Assembly: GCA_030247555.1 (NCBI GenBank)
Contig: JAOTSD010000018.1
Coordinates: 1-59,184 of the forward strand
From: Siculibacillus sp.
GTDB lineage: Bacteria; Pseudomonadota; Alphaproteobacteria; Rhizobiales; Ancalomicrobiaceae
Reading direction: 5' to 3'
Length of the DNA stretch: 59,184 nt
The first letter of the stretch is position 1. Each line of letters begins with the position of its first letter. Position numbers and translations under genes: made by a program. Below are positions 25,487-34,196 of the stretch, piece after piece. The notes under the pieces are model-generated. The model was not told the DNA's origin and searched no databases. It saw nothing but the letters and a program-made list of their open reading frames with translations.

Positions 25487-25701
25487 GGGCGAACTCGGGG
25501 TGTGCGGAACCGGTCACGTCATATCACGGCATCCGGCGAGGACCGAGAACGGTCCACCTCGTCGGTCCGTCGGTCGTCTCGGGATCCGGTCGCCGATCGA
25601 AGCCGCAGCCCCCCGCATTCCTCCCCTCGCGTCCCCACCCTTGACGCCGGCTCGCCCCCCCGCCACGCTCCCACCGCCTTTCGTCGAATCCGGAGCCGTG
25701 C

Positions 25702-27165
25702 GTGGCCGAAGCCCTGCCCAACGTCGTGGAATTCACCGTCTCGGAGCTCTCCCGGGCGGTGAAGCGGACGATCGAGGACGGGTTCGGCTTCGTCCGAGTG
25801 CGCGGTGAGATCTCCGGCTGGCGCGGTCCCCATTCCTCCGGTCACGCCTATTTCGCCCTGAAGGACGAGGGCGCCAAGATCGACGCCGTGGTCTGGAAGG
25901 GTACCTTCTCCAAGCTGCGCTTCCGCCCCGAGGAGGGCATGGAGGTCATCGCCACCGGCCGCATGACCACCTTCCCCGGCTCGTCGAAGTACCAGATCGT
26001 CATCGAAGCGCTGGAGCCGGCCGGCGTCGGCGCCCTGATGGCGCTGCTCGAGGAGCGCAAGAAGAAGCTCGCCGCCGAGGGGCTCTTCGACGCCGCCCGC
26101 AAGGTGGCCCTGCCGCGCCTGCCCAAGGTCGTCGGCGTCGTCACCTCGCCGACCGGCGCCGTCATCCGCGACATCCTCCACCGCATCGCCGATCGCTTCC
26201 CCGTCCGGGTGATCGTCTGGCCGGTGCGCGTCCAGGGCGAGACCTCGGCCGAGGAGGTGGCGAACGCCATCTCGGGCTTCGACGCGATCCCGCCGTCGGG
26301 CCGCGACGGCATACCGCGGCCGGACGTGGTCATCGTGGCGCGCGGTGGTGGATCGCTCGAGGATCTGTGGAGCTTCAACGAGGAGATCGTGGTCCGGGCC
26401 GTCGCCGCCTGTTCGATCCCGCTCGTCTCGGCGATCGGGCACGAGACCGACTGGACCCTCATCGACCTCGCCGCCGACCTGCGCGCCCCGACACCGACCG
26501 GCGCCGCCGAGATGGTGCTGCCGGTCCGCGTCGAACTCGTCGATCAGGTCGCCACCCTCGGCCTGCGCATCTCCGGCGCCGTTCGCCGCGGCCTCGAGGT
26601 GCGCAGGACCGAATTGCGCTCCGCCGCACGCGCCCTGCCGACGCCTCAGAGCCTGCTCGAGACCCGTCGTCAGCGCTTCGACCTCGCCTGCGGCCGCCTC
26701 ACCCACGCGCTCTCCGCGACGGTCGCGGTCAAGGCGACGCGCTTCGCCGCGATCGAGGGACGTCTCTCCCCGGCGGCGCTCTCCACCCGTCTCACCACCG
26801 CGCGCGAGCGGCTGAAGGCGGTCGCCGAGCGTGGCCGGCGCGCGGTGGCGGTCGGCCGGGAACGGCGCGCAGCCCGCCTCGACGGCCTTTCGAAGCTGCT
26901 CGCGGCGCTCTCCTATCGCGGCGTGCTGTCGCGTGGCTACGCGCTGGTGCGCGATGCGGCGGGCCGACCGGTGCGCCTCGCCGCCGGGCTCACCGCGGGC
27001 ATGGGCCTCGACATCGAGTTCGCCGACGGCCGGATCGCGGCGACCGTCGCAGGCGACGCGCCGCCGCCGGCCGTCGTCCCGCCATCCACCGATGCCGCTT
27101 CGTCTCCACAACGGCCGCGCCGCAGGCCCGGCCGCGACCCTTCCGAACAGGGCTCGCTCTTCTGA
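25702..27165 (+). CDS. xseA: Exodeoxyribonuclease VII large subunit
   Basis: Catalytic subunit of exonuclease VII, which trims single-stranded DNA. The 487-residue product has an N-terminal OB-fold (residues about 8-105), a catalytic core with [20 protein letters not shown] and [17 protein letters not shown], and a long coiled-coil region. The C-terminus ends in a Pro/Arg-rich tail. The start codon is GTG with GGAG eight bases upstream. The small subunit XseB is not in the window. An SDR gene follows 24 bases later. Confidence 0.95.
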   Translation: MAEALPNVVEFTVSELSRAVKRTIEDGFGFVRVRGEISGWRGPHSSGHAYFALKDEGAKIDAVVWKGTFSKLRFRPEEGMEVIATGRMTTFPGSSKYQIVIEALEPAGVGALMALLEERKKKLAAEGLFDAARKVALPRLPKVVGVVTSPTGAVIRDILHRIADRFPVRVIVWPVRVQGETSAEEVANAISGFDAIPPSGRDGIPRPDVVIVARGGGSLEDLWSFNEEIVVRAVAACSIPLVSAIGHETDWTLIDLAADLRAPTPTGAAEMVLPVRVELVDQVATLGLRISGAVRRGLEVRRTELRSAARALPTPQSLLETRRQRFDLACGRLTHALSATVAVKATRFAAIEGRLSPAALSTRLTTARERLKAVAERGRRAVAVGRERRAARLDGLSKLLAALSYRGVLSRGYALVRDAAGRPVRLAAGLTAGMGLDIEFADGRIAATVAGDAPPPAVVPPSTDAASSPQRPRRRPGRDPSEQGSLF

Positions 27166-27189
27166 GCCCGAGAACTTGGAGTATCCCGG

Positions 27190-27969
27190 ATGGATCTCGG
27201 AATCGCCGGCCGCAAGGCGGTCGTCTGCGCCGCTTCGAAGGGCCTCGGCAAGGCCTCCGCCATGTCGCTCGCCCGCGCCGGCGTCGATGTGCTGATCACC
27301 GCCCGCGGCGTCGAGACGCTGGAGGCGACCGCCGCGGAGATCCGCGCGGCGACCGGAGCCGCCGTCTCGACGCTGGCCTGCGACGTCACCACCGAGGAGG
27401 GGCGCGCCGCCATCCTCGCGGCCCGGCCCGAGACCGACATCCTCGTCAACAACGCCGGCGGACCGCCGCCCGGCGATTTCCGCGATTGGGACGAGGCGAA
27501 GTGGCGCGCCGCGGTCGAGGCCAACATGATCGCCCCGATCATGCTCATGCGGGCCTACGTCGACGCCATGGCGGCGCGCGGCTGGGGGCGGGTGGTCAAC
27601 ATCACCTCCGGCGCGGTCAAGGCGCCGATCCCGGTCCTCGGCCTGTCCAACGGCGCCCGCTCGGGGCTGACCGGTTTCGTCGCCGGGCTCGCCCGCCAGA
27701 TGGCGCCGAAGGGCGTGGTGATCAACAACCTCCTGCCCGGCCAGTTCGCCACCGACCGCATCGCCGTCACCGTCGGCGCCGAGGCGAAACGCCGCGGTAT
27801 CTCCGGCGACGAGGCGCGCGTCGAGATGGCCAAGGCGATCCCCGTCGGTCGGTTCGGCGACCCGGCGGAGTTCGGCGAGGTCTGCGCCTTCCTCTGTTCG
27901 CAACAGGCCGCATTCCTGATCGGGCAGAACATTCTGCTCGACGGGGGGAAGTATCCGGGAACGTTCTGA
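27190..27969 (+). CDS. Atypical short-chain dehydrogenase/reductase
   Basis: A Rossmann-fold protein of 259 residues close to beta-ketoacyl-ACP-reductase-like SDRs. The nucleotide-binding loop reads AASKGLGKA instead of TGxxxGIG. NNAG is present near residue 90 and a conserved Ser near 140 (NITSGA), but the Tyr-x3-Lys pair is absent: that stretch reads GLSNGARSGLTGF. A subgroup of SDRs with just this departure is known. The substrate is unknown, and catalysis by the classical mechanism looks unlikely. It follows xseA closely and may share its transcript. Confidence 0.85.
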   Translation: MDLGIAGRKAVVCAASKGLGKASAMSLARAGVDVLITARGVETLEATAAEIRAATGAAVSTLACDVTTEEGRAAILAARPETDILVNNAGGPPPGDFRDWDEAKWRAAVEANMIAPIMLMRAYVDAMAARGWGRVVNITSGAVKAPIPVLGLSNGARSGLTGFVAGLARQMAPKGVVINNLLPGQFATDRIAVTVGAEAKRRGISGDEARVEMAKAIPVGRFGDPAEFGEVCAFLCSQQAAFLIGQNILLDGGKYPGTF

Positions 27970-27972
27970 CCG

Positions 27973-27986
27973 TTGCGTTCGATCAA
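27973..27986 (+). promoter_or_regulatory. FixK/FNR-type box
   Basis: The 14-mer TTGCGTTCGATCAA matches TTG(A/C)-N6-(T/G)CAA, the rhizobial FixK consensus. It lies 90 bases upstream of the universal stress protein start, a distance that suits activation under low oxygen. Confidence 0.6.
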
Positions 27987-28076
27987 AGCGGATCGAACCG
28001 CTTTGGACGAGAGTCATCATGATCATCCCGCCGCTCGCACGAGCCCGCGGGACAATGACGAAGGGGAGAATCCGCC

Positions 28077-28964
28077 ATGGCGATCAAGGACATGCTGGTA
28101 CTCCTGGACAATGGTCACGCCACGCCCGACCAACCGCCGATCTCTCGCGGCACGGGCAATGCCGACGTCGACGCCATCGGCCCCGGGCCGACGCTGGCGA
28201 TCGACCTCGCCCGCCTGCTCGACGCCCACGTCACCGGTGTCGCCCTGGCGGTGGATCCGATCGTACCCGGCTTCGTCGTCGCACCCCTGCCGGTCGAGGT
28301 GATCGAACAGGCTCGCACTCGGGCGGTCGAGGTGGCGCGCACCGCCACCGAGCGCTTCGGGGCCACCGCCGAGCGCGCCGGCGTCGGCTGCGAGACGCGT
28401 GTCGCCGAGATCCTGATGGGGGGCGCCCCGGAGGGTTTCGTCGTCAACTGTCGCTCGACCGATCTGGTGGTGATCGGGCAGGACGACCCCGATCGCCCCG
28501 AGCCGATGCGCGAGGCGATGATCGAGACCGCGCTGTTCGAGGGGACCGCGCCGCTGCTCGTCGTCCCCTACATCTCGCGCGGCGCCATCGCCCTCGACCG
28601 GGTCATGATCGGCTGGGACGGCTCGCGCACCGCCTCGCGTGCCGTCCACGCTGCGATGCCGCTTCTGGCGCAGGCCAAGAAGATCTCCGTGGTGATGGTA
28701 GAGAAGGCCGGCTCCAATCCCGGCCAGCCGGGCGCCGAACTCGCCACCTGGCTCGCCCGCCACGGCCTCGACGTCGAAGTGACCCAGGTCGAAGCACCCG
28801 ACATCTCGGTCGCCGATGCGCTCCTCGACCACGCCGCCGACAAGTCGTTCGATCTGTTGGTGATGGGCGGCTACGGGCATTCCCGCGTCCGCGAGTTCCT
28901 GCTCGGCGGCGCGACGCGGGGCATCCTCGCCACCATGACGATTCCCGTCCTGATGGCCCACTGA
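28077..28964 (+). CDS. Universal stress protein, tandem UspA type
   Basis: A 295-residue cytoplasmic protein made of two Usp-like halves. The C-terminal half has the ATP-binding pattern G-2x-G-9x-G-x-T (from MGGYGHSRVREFLLGGAT, residues about 262-279). The N-terminal half is degenerate. ATG 28077 has a GGGGAGAA site. A FixK-type box lies 90 bases upstream and a strong terminator follows. Usp proteins of this kind commonly belong to low-oxygen regulons in related bacteria; the box supports that here. Confidence 0.9.
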   Translation: MAIKDMLVLLDNGHATPDQPPISRGTGNADVDAIGPGPTLAIDLARLLDAHVTGVALAVDPIVPGFVVAPLPVEVIEQARTRAVEVARTATERFGATAERAGVGCETRVAEILMGGAPEGFVVNCRSTDLVVIGQDDPDRPEPMREAMIETALFEGTAPLLVVPYISRGAIALDRVMIGWDGSRTASRAVHAAMPLLAQAKKISVVMVEKAGSNPGQPGAELATWLARHGLDVEVTQVEAPDISVADALLDHAADKSFDLLVMGGYGHSRVREFLLGGATRGILATMTIPVLMAH

Positions 28965-28972
28965 AATCCGAA

Positions 28973-28996
28973 TCCGGCGGTCGCACGACCGCCGGA
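28973..28996 (+). terminator. Terminator of the universal stress gene
   Basis: Perfect 11-base arms (28973-28983 and 28986-28996) start 8 bases after the stop codon. No T run follows, but the stem is long and GC-rich. Confidence 0.7.
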
Positions 28997-29144
28997 CGGG
29001 CCGTGTAGAAGGCGGATGTCGACCGCCCCGCGGCGAACGATCGGGGAAAACGCCTCCGGGAGGGGCCGGGACGGACCTGTCGCGCGTGGCGCGGCCCCTG
29101 CAGGGGTGGCGCCGCGCGGTCGTCGCATGCCACGGGGGGGCCAC

Positions 29145-31868
29145 ATGGCCGTACGGAATCTCGATGGAATCTTCCAGCCGCGCTCGATCGTCGTCGTCGG
29201 CCCCGAACGCATCGGCAAAGTCGCCTGCGATCTGTTCTTCGCCAATCTCGCCCGCTCCGGCTATCGCGGACGGGTCACGCTCGCGGGCCTGGTACCGCCG
29301 GCCGGCTGGAGCGGTGGCGTAGCCGCTTCGCTCGCCGCCTTCGAGGAGAAAGCCGATCTCGCCGTCGTCCTCTCCGGCGGCTCGACCGCGGTCGAGGTGA
29401 TCGAACGGCTCGGCAATCTGCGGGTCAAGGCGGCCCTGTTCCTGTCGCGCGGCTACGACGAGTGGACCTTCGCCACCTCGCGCCTCGCCCTGCAGACCGC
29501 GCGCAAATACGGCGTCCGGATCATCGGGCCGGGCTCGCTCGGCGTGCTGTCGCTGCACGGCGGCTTCGACCTGTCGCTCGCCGCTCGCCCGGCCAAGAAG
29601 GGTGATCTGGCGCTGGTCTCGCGTTCCGCGGCGGTGATCAATTCGACCCTCGCTTGGGCCGAGGCCAACGGCGTCGGCTTCTCCTCGGTGGTCTCACTCG
29701 GCCAGAAGGTCGACGTCGACATCGGCGATCTGCTCGATCATTTCACCGCCGACTACAAGACGCGGGCCGTGCTCGTCCATCTCGAGAGCATCTGGTCGCC
29801 GGCGAAGTTCCTCTCCGCCGCCCGCGCCTGCGCCCGCACCAAGCCGGTGATCGTCATCCGCTCCGGCACCAGCCGCGACAAGCGCATGATCGGCTTCACC
29901 CACTCGAGCCGGCTCGCGACCGTCGACTGGGTTTATGACGCCGCCTTCCGTCGCGCCGGCCTCGTCCGTGTCGACAGTATCGACGAGCTCTTCGACGCCG
30001 CCGAGACCATCACCCGGGTCAAGCCGAGTCCGAGCCGCCGGGTCGCGGTGGTGGCCAACGGCCGCAGCCTCGCCACCATCGTCGCCGACCACCTGGAGGA
30101 CAACGGTGGCGTCATGGCCGAGATCTCGGCGGAGACCGTCGAGGCGCTCGCCGCACTCGTTCGCCACGGCCGCGACGTCGGCAATCCGCTGGTGCTCGCC
30201 GATGACGCCGACGCGACCGTCTTCGGCACCGCCATCGAAGCGGTTCTCGCCGATCCGAGCGTCGAGGCGGTGATGGTGCTGCATGCGCCCTCCGCCTTCG
30301 CCGAGACCGCGGCGATCGCCGCGAAGGTCGCCGAGATCGCCGCCGCTCAGGCGAAGAAGATCGGCCGCCGCAAGCCGGTGCTCGCCTCCTTCCTCGATCT
30401 CTCCGACGAGGCGGACGCCATCCTCCACGCCGCCGGCGTGCCCTGTCACCCGACCCCGGAAGAGGCGGTCCGCTCCTTCGGCCATCTGGTGCGCTACGTC
30501 GCCGCCCAAGAGCGCCTGACCGCCATTCCCGAGCCGTTGCCGGCCGAGTTCCGGCCCGATCCGGAGGCCGCCCGCGACGTGGTCCGCGCCGCACTCGCCG
30601 AGGATCGCGAATGGCTGAGCCCGGTGGCGGTGCGCGATCTTCTCGCCGCCTACGACATCCCGGTACTCTCCACCGTGTTCGCCGCCGACGCCGACGAGGC
30701 GGCCGCCGCCGCCCGGCCGCACTTGGTCGAGAACCGACGGGTGGTGCTGAAGATCGCCTCGCGCGAGATCGCCTTCAAGTCCGACGTCGACGGCGTCCGG
30801 CTCGGTCTCGAGACCGAAGAGGAGGTGCGCCGCGCCGCCGCCGAACTGATCGACCGCATCCGCGCCCGGTTCCCCGACAAGGTGATCGACGGGGTCATCG
30901 TCATGCCGATGGTCGAGAAGCGTTTCGGCATCGAGCTGCTCGCCGGCATCGCCGACGACTTCGTCTTCGGCCCGGTCGTGGTCTTCGGCCAGGGCGGCAC
31001 CTCGGTGGAGGTGGTGGGCGACCGGGCGCTCGACCTCGTGCCCCTCGACATGAATCTCGCTCGAGCGATGATCGCCGAGACGCGGGTGGCGAAGCTCCTG
31101 AAAGGCTACCGCAACCGTCCGCCGGTGGACGAGGACGCGGTGGCGTTGACGCTGTGCAAGCTGTCGCAACTCGCCTGCGACATCCCCGAGATCCGCGAAC
31201 TCGACCTCAATCCGATCGTAGCCGACCATGAGGGCGTGGTCTGCCTCGACGCCCGCGTCCGCATCTCGACGATCACCCGCCGCGCCGGGCAGATCGGCCA
31301 TCCCCGCCTCGCCATCCGCCCCTATCCGAAGGAATGGGAGCGCGACACCGTGCTCAAGGACGGCCGCGAGGTGCACATGCGCCCGATCCGCTCCGAGGAC
31401 GAGGCGCTCTATCCCGATTTCTTCACCGAGGTCACGCCCGAGGACCTGCGCCTGAGGTTCTTCGCGCCGATCAAGGACTTCTCCCACGCCTTCCTCGCCA
31501 AGCTGACCCAGCTCGACTACGACCGCGCCATCGCCTTCGCCGCGATCGAGAAGGCGACCGGCCGGCTCCTCGGTGTCGTCCGCCTCCATGCCGATCCCGA
31601 CCACGTCAGCGGCGAATACGCCATCCTGCTGCGCTCCAACCTCAAGGGGCTCGGGCTCGGCTGGAAGCTGATGAAGCTGATGATCGAATGGGCCAAGGCC
31701 GATGGCCTGTCGGCGGTCAAGGGCGAGGTGCTGCGCGAGAACCGCACCATGATCCAGATGTGCGAGGCGCTCGGCTTCTCGGTGAAATCCTCGCCCGACG
31801 ACGAGTCGATCGCTCTGGTCGTGTTGCCGATCGCCGCGGTCGTCGACCCCACCACCCTGCCGGGCTGA
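29145..31868 (+). CDS. Acyl-CoA-synthetase-like/GNAT fusion (Pat-like)
   Basis: A 907-residue protein built like the lysine acetyltransferase Pat/PatZ: an NDP-forming acyl-CoA synthetase module (CoA-binding about 1-120, succinyl-CoA-ligase-like about 140-290, ATP-grasp about 480-715) followed by a GNAT domain (about 740-895, with RSNLKGLGLGWKLMKLMI as acetyl-CoA loop). Several synthetase motifs are altered: SRSAA instead of SQSGA, GPGSLG instead of GPN-C/S-xG, THSSRLA instead of SHTGxLA, and FKSDVDGV instead of HKSDVGGV. In Salmonella Pat the synthetase part is a non-catalytic regulatory sensor, and the same is likely here. Probable role: acetylation of metabolic enzymes in response to acetyl-CoA. 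ATG 29145 has a G-rich site; it lies downstream of the stress gene and converges with the kinase fusion. Confidence 0.88.
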   Translation: MAVRNLDGIFQPRSIVVVGPERIGKVACDLFFANLARSGYRGRVTLAGLVPPAGWSGGVAASLAAFEEKADLAVVLSGGSTAVEVIERLGNLRVKAALFLSRGYDEWTFATSRLALQTARKYGVRIIGPGSLGVLSLHGGFDLSLAARPAKKGDLALVSRSAAVINSTLAWAEANGVGFSSVVSLGQKVDVDIGDLLDHFTADYKTRAVLVHLESIWSPAKFLSAARACARTKPVIVIRSGTSRDKRMIGFTHSSRLATVDWVYDAAFRRAGLVRVDSIDELFDAAETITRVKPSPSRRVAVVANGRSLATIVADHLEDNGGVMAEISAETVEALAALVRHGRDVGNPLVLADDADATVFGTAIEAVLADPSVEAVMVLHAPSAFAETAAIAAKVAEIAAAQAKKIGRRKPVLASFLDLSDEADAILHAAGVPCHPTPEEAVRSFGHLVRYVAAQERLTAIPEPLPAEFRPDPEAARDVVRAALAEDREWLSPVAVRDLLAAYDIPVLSTVFAADADEAAAAARPHLVENRRVVLKIASREIAFKSDVDGVRLGLETEEEVRRAAAELIDRIRARFPDKVIDGVIVMPMVEKRFGIELLAGIADDFVFGPVVVFGQGGTSVEVVGDRALDLVPLDMNLARAMIAETRVAKLLKGYRNRPPVDEDAVALTLCKLSQLACDIPEIRELDLNPIVADHEGVVCLDARVRISTITRRAGQIGHPRLAIRPYPKEWERDTVLKDGREVHMRPIRSEDEALYPDFFTEVTPEDLRLRFFAPIKDFSHAFLAKLTQLDYDRAIAFAAIEKATGRLLGVVRLHADPDHVSGEYAILLRSNLKGLGLGWKLMKLMIEWAKADGLSAVKGEVLRENRTMIQMCEALGFSVKSSPDDESIALVVLPIAAVVDPTTLPG

Positions 31869-31881
31869 GCCGCGACGGCGC

Positions 31882-33552
31882 TCACGTCACCGGGGCGACG
31901 AGCTCGCGGACCGCGGCGAGCGTCGCCTCGGGCGTGCCGTTCGCGTCGACGCGCGCCCAGTCGATCGCCCCCGTGTTCCAACCGTGCTGCGCCCGCGCCA
32001 CCGCGGCGTCGGCGTCCGACGCGTCGCCCCGCCGTGCGCCGACGCGAGATGCGGCGACTTCGGCGTCGACGTCGAGCCAGATGCCGGTGAAGGGCACCTC
32101 CACCCGCGCCGCGATCGCGGCGAAGCGGGCGCGCTCGTCGGGCCGCGCCGAGACCGCGTCGACGATCACGGAGCGCCCGGCGGCGAGCGCTCCGCCGGCG
32201 ACCCGGGCGAGGACGTCGTAGACGACGGACGAGGCTTCGCGGGTGTAGTCGGCGGCGGGCAGCCGAGCGGTCGGCGCCACTCCGGCGAGGAGCTTGCGGA
32301 TCTCGTCGCTGCGCAGCACCACGGCGCCGGGCGACGGCTCGAGTTCCGGCGCCAGACCGATCGCCAGGCGCGACTTGCCCGACCCGGAGAGGCCGCCGAT
32401 CGCCACCAGCCGGGGCATCCGGGCCGTGATGTGGTCGACGGCGTGGCCGAAGAGCCGCCGCGCCTCCGCCTCCGTTTCCGCTCGCGCCGCGCCGGCGAGA
32501 TGGGGCGCACGCGCCGCCGCGATCTTCGCCCTGAGCGCCGCTCGGATCGACAGGAAGAGATCGAGGGCGGCGAGCCCGTCGATCTCGTCGAGCAGCACCG
32601 TCGCGCGGGTCGCGGCGACGGCGGGCGCGCCGTCGTGGATGCGCGCCTCGGCCTCCCGTCGGGCCGCCTCGAGGAGCAGTCGGTCGAGGAAGCGCCGCGC
32701 CGCCGCCCGGTCGCCGCGGTCGGCGAGATCCATCACCAGGAAGCCGGCGTCGTAGAGGAGATCGCCGGTGGCGATGGCGTCGTCGAATTCGATCGCGTCG
32801 AAGGGTACGGCACGGCCGTCGATCACCGCGATGTTGCCGCAGTGCAGGTCGCCGTGGCCGAGGCGGACGAAGCCGAGCCGGCCGCGCGCCACGAGCAGAT
32901 CGTGGAGGTCGGCGAGGCGCATCCGCGACCGGCGGTCGAGCAGGGCGGCGGCTCCCGGCGGGAAGAGATCGGGACGGGTGGCGAAGGCCTCGGCGTTCTG
33001 ATCGAGATAGGCGCCGAGATCGGCGATCCACGGCTCCGCCGCGCGTGGCGTCGCCCGGGCGCGCATCCGCGCCACGCCGGCGGCGAGATCGTCGACCAGC
33101 GACGGTTCGAGTGGTCCCTTCGCCACCACCCGGTCGAGCGTGGCGGTCTCGTCGAAGCGGTTCATCTCCACCGCCCATTCGACCGGAACCCCGTCACCGT
33201 CGATGGCGAGGCCGCCGTCCGCCGTCCGGGTGATCGCCACCGCGCGACGATAGACCTCGGGCGCGATCGGTCGGTCGATCTCGATCTCGCGCCGGCAGGC
33301 CGCCTCGCGCCGGGCGAGGGTCGAATAGTCGAGGAAGGGGAAGACGACCGGCCGCTTGATCTTGAAGGCGAGGAGGCCGGCGAGGAAGACGACCGCGGCA
33401 TGCGTGTCGATGCGCGTCGGCGGCGCGTCGAGCCCGTGGGTCGCGGCGCGACCGAGGAAATGGACGACCTCCTCCCAGACGCGCCGATCGGTCTCGTCCG
33501 CCGTCGCGGTGGCGGCGCCGGGGATCCGCGGAGTCGGGACGTCGCGCGTCAT
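31882..33552 (-). CDS. Phosphotransferase/P-loop kinase fusion
   Basis: A 556-residue two-domain protein. The N-terminal part (about 30-340) resembles aminoglycoside phosphotransferases, with HGDLHCGNI near residue 237 and the acidic metal motif in DAIEFDD. The C-terminal part (about 380-550) is a P-loop kinase with Walker A GGLSGSGKS near residue 390. This pairing is a recurrent family annotated as bifunctional phosphotransferase/ATP-binding protein; the substrate is unknown and antibiotic resistance should not be assumed. ATG 33552 has a strong GGGAGG site, so the longer frame to 33615 is not used. A FixK-type box lies 72 bases upstream, shared with the divergent orphan gene. Confidence 0.85.
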   Translation of the reverse strand: MTRDVPTPRIPGAATATADETDRRVWEEVVHFLGRAATHGLDAPPTRIDTHAAVVFLAGLLAFKIKRPVVFPFLDYSTLARREAACRREIEIDRPIAPEVYRRAVAITRTADGGLAIDGDGVPVEWAVEMNRFDETATLDRVVAKGPLEPSLVDDLAAGVARMRARATPRAAEPWIADLGAYLDQNAEAFATRPDLFPPGAAALLDRRSRMRLADLHDLLVARGRLGFVRLGHGDLHCGNIAVIDGRAVPFDAIEFDDAIATGDLLYDAGFLVMDLADRGDRAAARRFLDRLLLEAARREAEARIHDGAPAVAATRATVLLDEIDGLAALDLFLSIRAALRAKIAAARAPHLAGAARAETEAEARRLFGHAVDHITARMPRLVAIGGLSGSGKSRLAIGLAPELEPSPGAVVLRSDEIRKLLAGVAPTARLPAADYTREASSVVYDVLARVAGGALAAGRSVIVDAVSARPDERARFAAIAARVEVPFTGIWLDVDAEVAASRVGARRGDASDADAAVARAQHGWNTGAIDWARVDANGTPEATLAAVRELVAPVT

Positions 33553-33623
33553 GGCGGAGCCTCCCGTCCGGACGGTGGCCGAAGTCCGGCGTTCCATCTT
33601 GTCCGTCCCTATCACCCCTTACG

Positions 33624-33637
33624 TTGACCGAGGTCAA
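33624..33637. promoter_or_regulatory. Perfectly symmetrical FixK/FNR-type box
   Basis: TTGACC-GA-GGTCAA is a perfect palindrome and matches TTG(A/C)-N6-(T/G)CAA. It sits 55 bases before the orphan gene at 33693 and 71 bases before the kinase fusion start at 33552, so it could control both directions. Confidence 0.7.
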
Positions 33638-33692
33638 TGTCGGTGCGATGGGGAGTGGAAAGAATGACGACGGACCGAATGGAGGTGCCATC

Positions 33693-34070
33693 ATGCCGGG
33701 CACGGGACTGAAGAAGATCCGCCTCAACCTCGCTCGCACCAAGGAGCATCCGATGGGGTCGGCCCGGCACGGCTACGAGTTCGTCGCTCCGCTCGACGCC
33801 GATGGCCGCATCGACGCGGAAGCTTGGAAGAAGCACCGGGAAAAGTGCCGCGTTCGCCGATTCTGGGGAGCGGAGATGGAGGACGTCGGCCACCTCGTCC
33901 ATCGTCCGGGCGGCAGTTGGGCCTTTCGCTATGACATCTCCGGCGACGAGGACGACGAGGCCGGCTATCGCTTCGGTGCCCATCCCTTCGTCGTCGGCGA
34001 ATACGTCTCGATCAAGGACGAGGACGGCGACCTCAATACCTTCACCGTGGTGACCGTCCTCGACGTCTGA
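33693..34070 (+). CDS. Conserved small protein of unknown function
   Basis: A 125-residue soluble protein. It reads as a compact beta-rich fold with a hydrophilic, acidic middle (ISGDEDDEAGYRF) and a charged end (VSIKDEDGDLNTFTVVTV). I recall similar proteins in other Hyphomicrobiales but no named domain, so function is open. ATG 33693 has a GGAGG site eight bases upstream. The frame extends to a TTG at 33624, but that would place the start inside the FixK-type palindrome, which argues for the shorter form. Confidence 0.8.
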   Translation: MPGTGLKKIRLNLARTKEHPMGSARHGYEFVAPLDADGRIDAEAWKKHREKCRVRRFWGAEMEDVGHLVHRPGGSWAFRYDISGDEDDEAGYRFGAHPFVVGEYVSIKDEDGDLNTFTVVTVLDV

Positions 34071-34196
34071 GGCGCGGAGGGCGGCGAACGCGGTCGCCTC
34101 CGTCCCGCCGCATGGCCGCTTCGCATCGACCCTCTTCCATCCGCCCCTCCGGCATGGGATGACCTGCCGGCGATGCCGGCACGCGGGAGGACGATC

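Noticed and set aside
25519-28026. Minus-strand open frame of 835 codons opposite xseA and the SDR
   Set aside because: Antisense shadow; both plus-strand genes have full motifs and starts.
31882-33552. Reading the phosphotransferase fusion as an aminoglycoside resistance gene
   Set aside because: The family with a fused P-loop domain is not known for resistance and the FixK-type box points to physiology.
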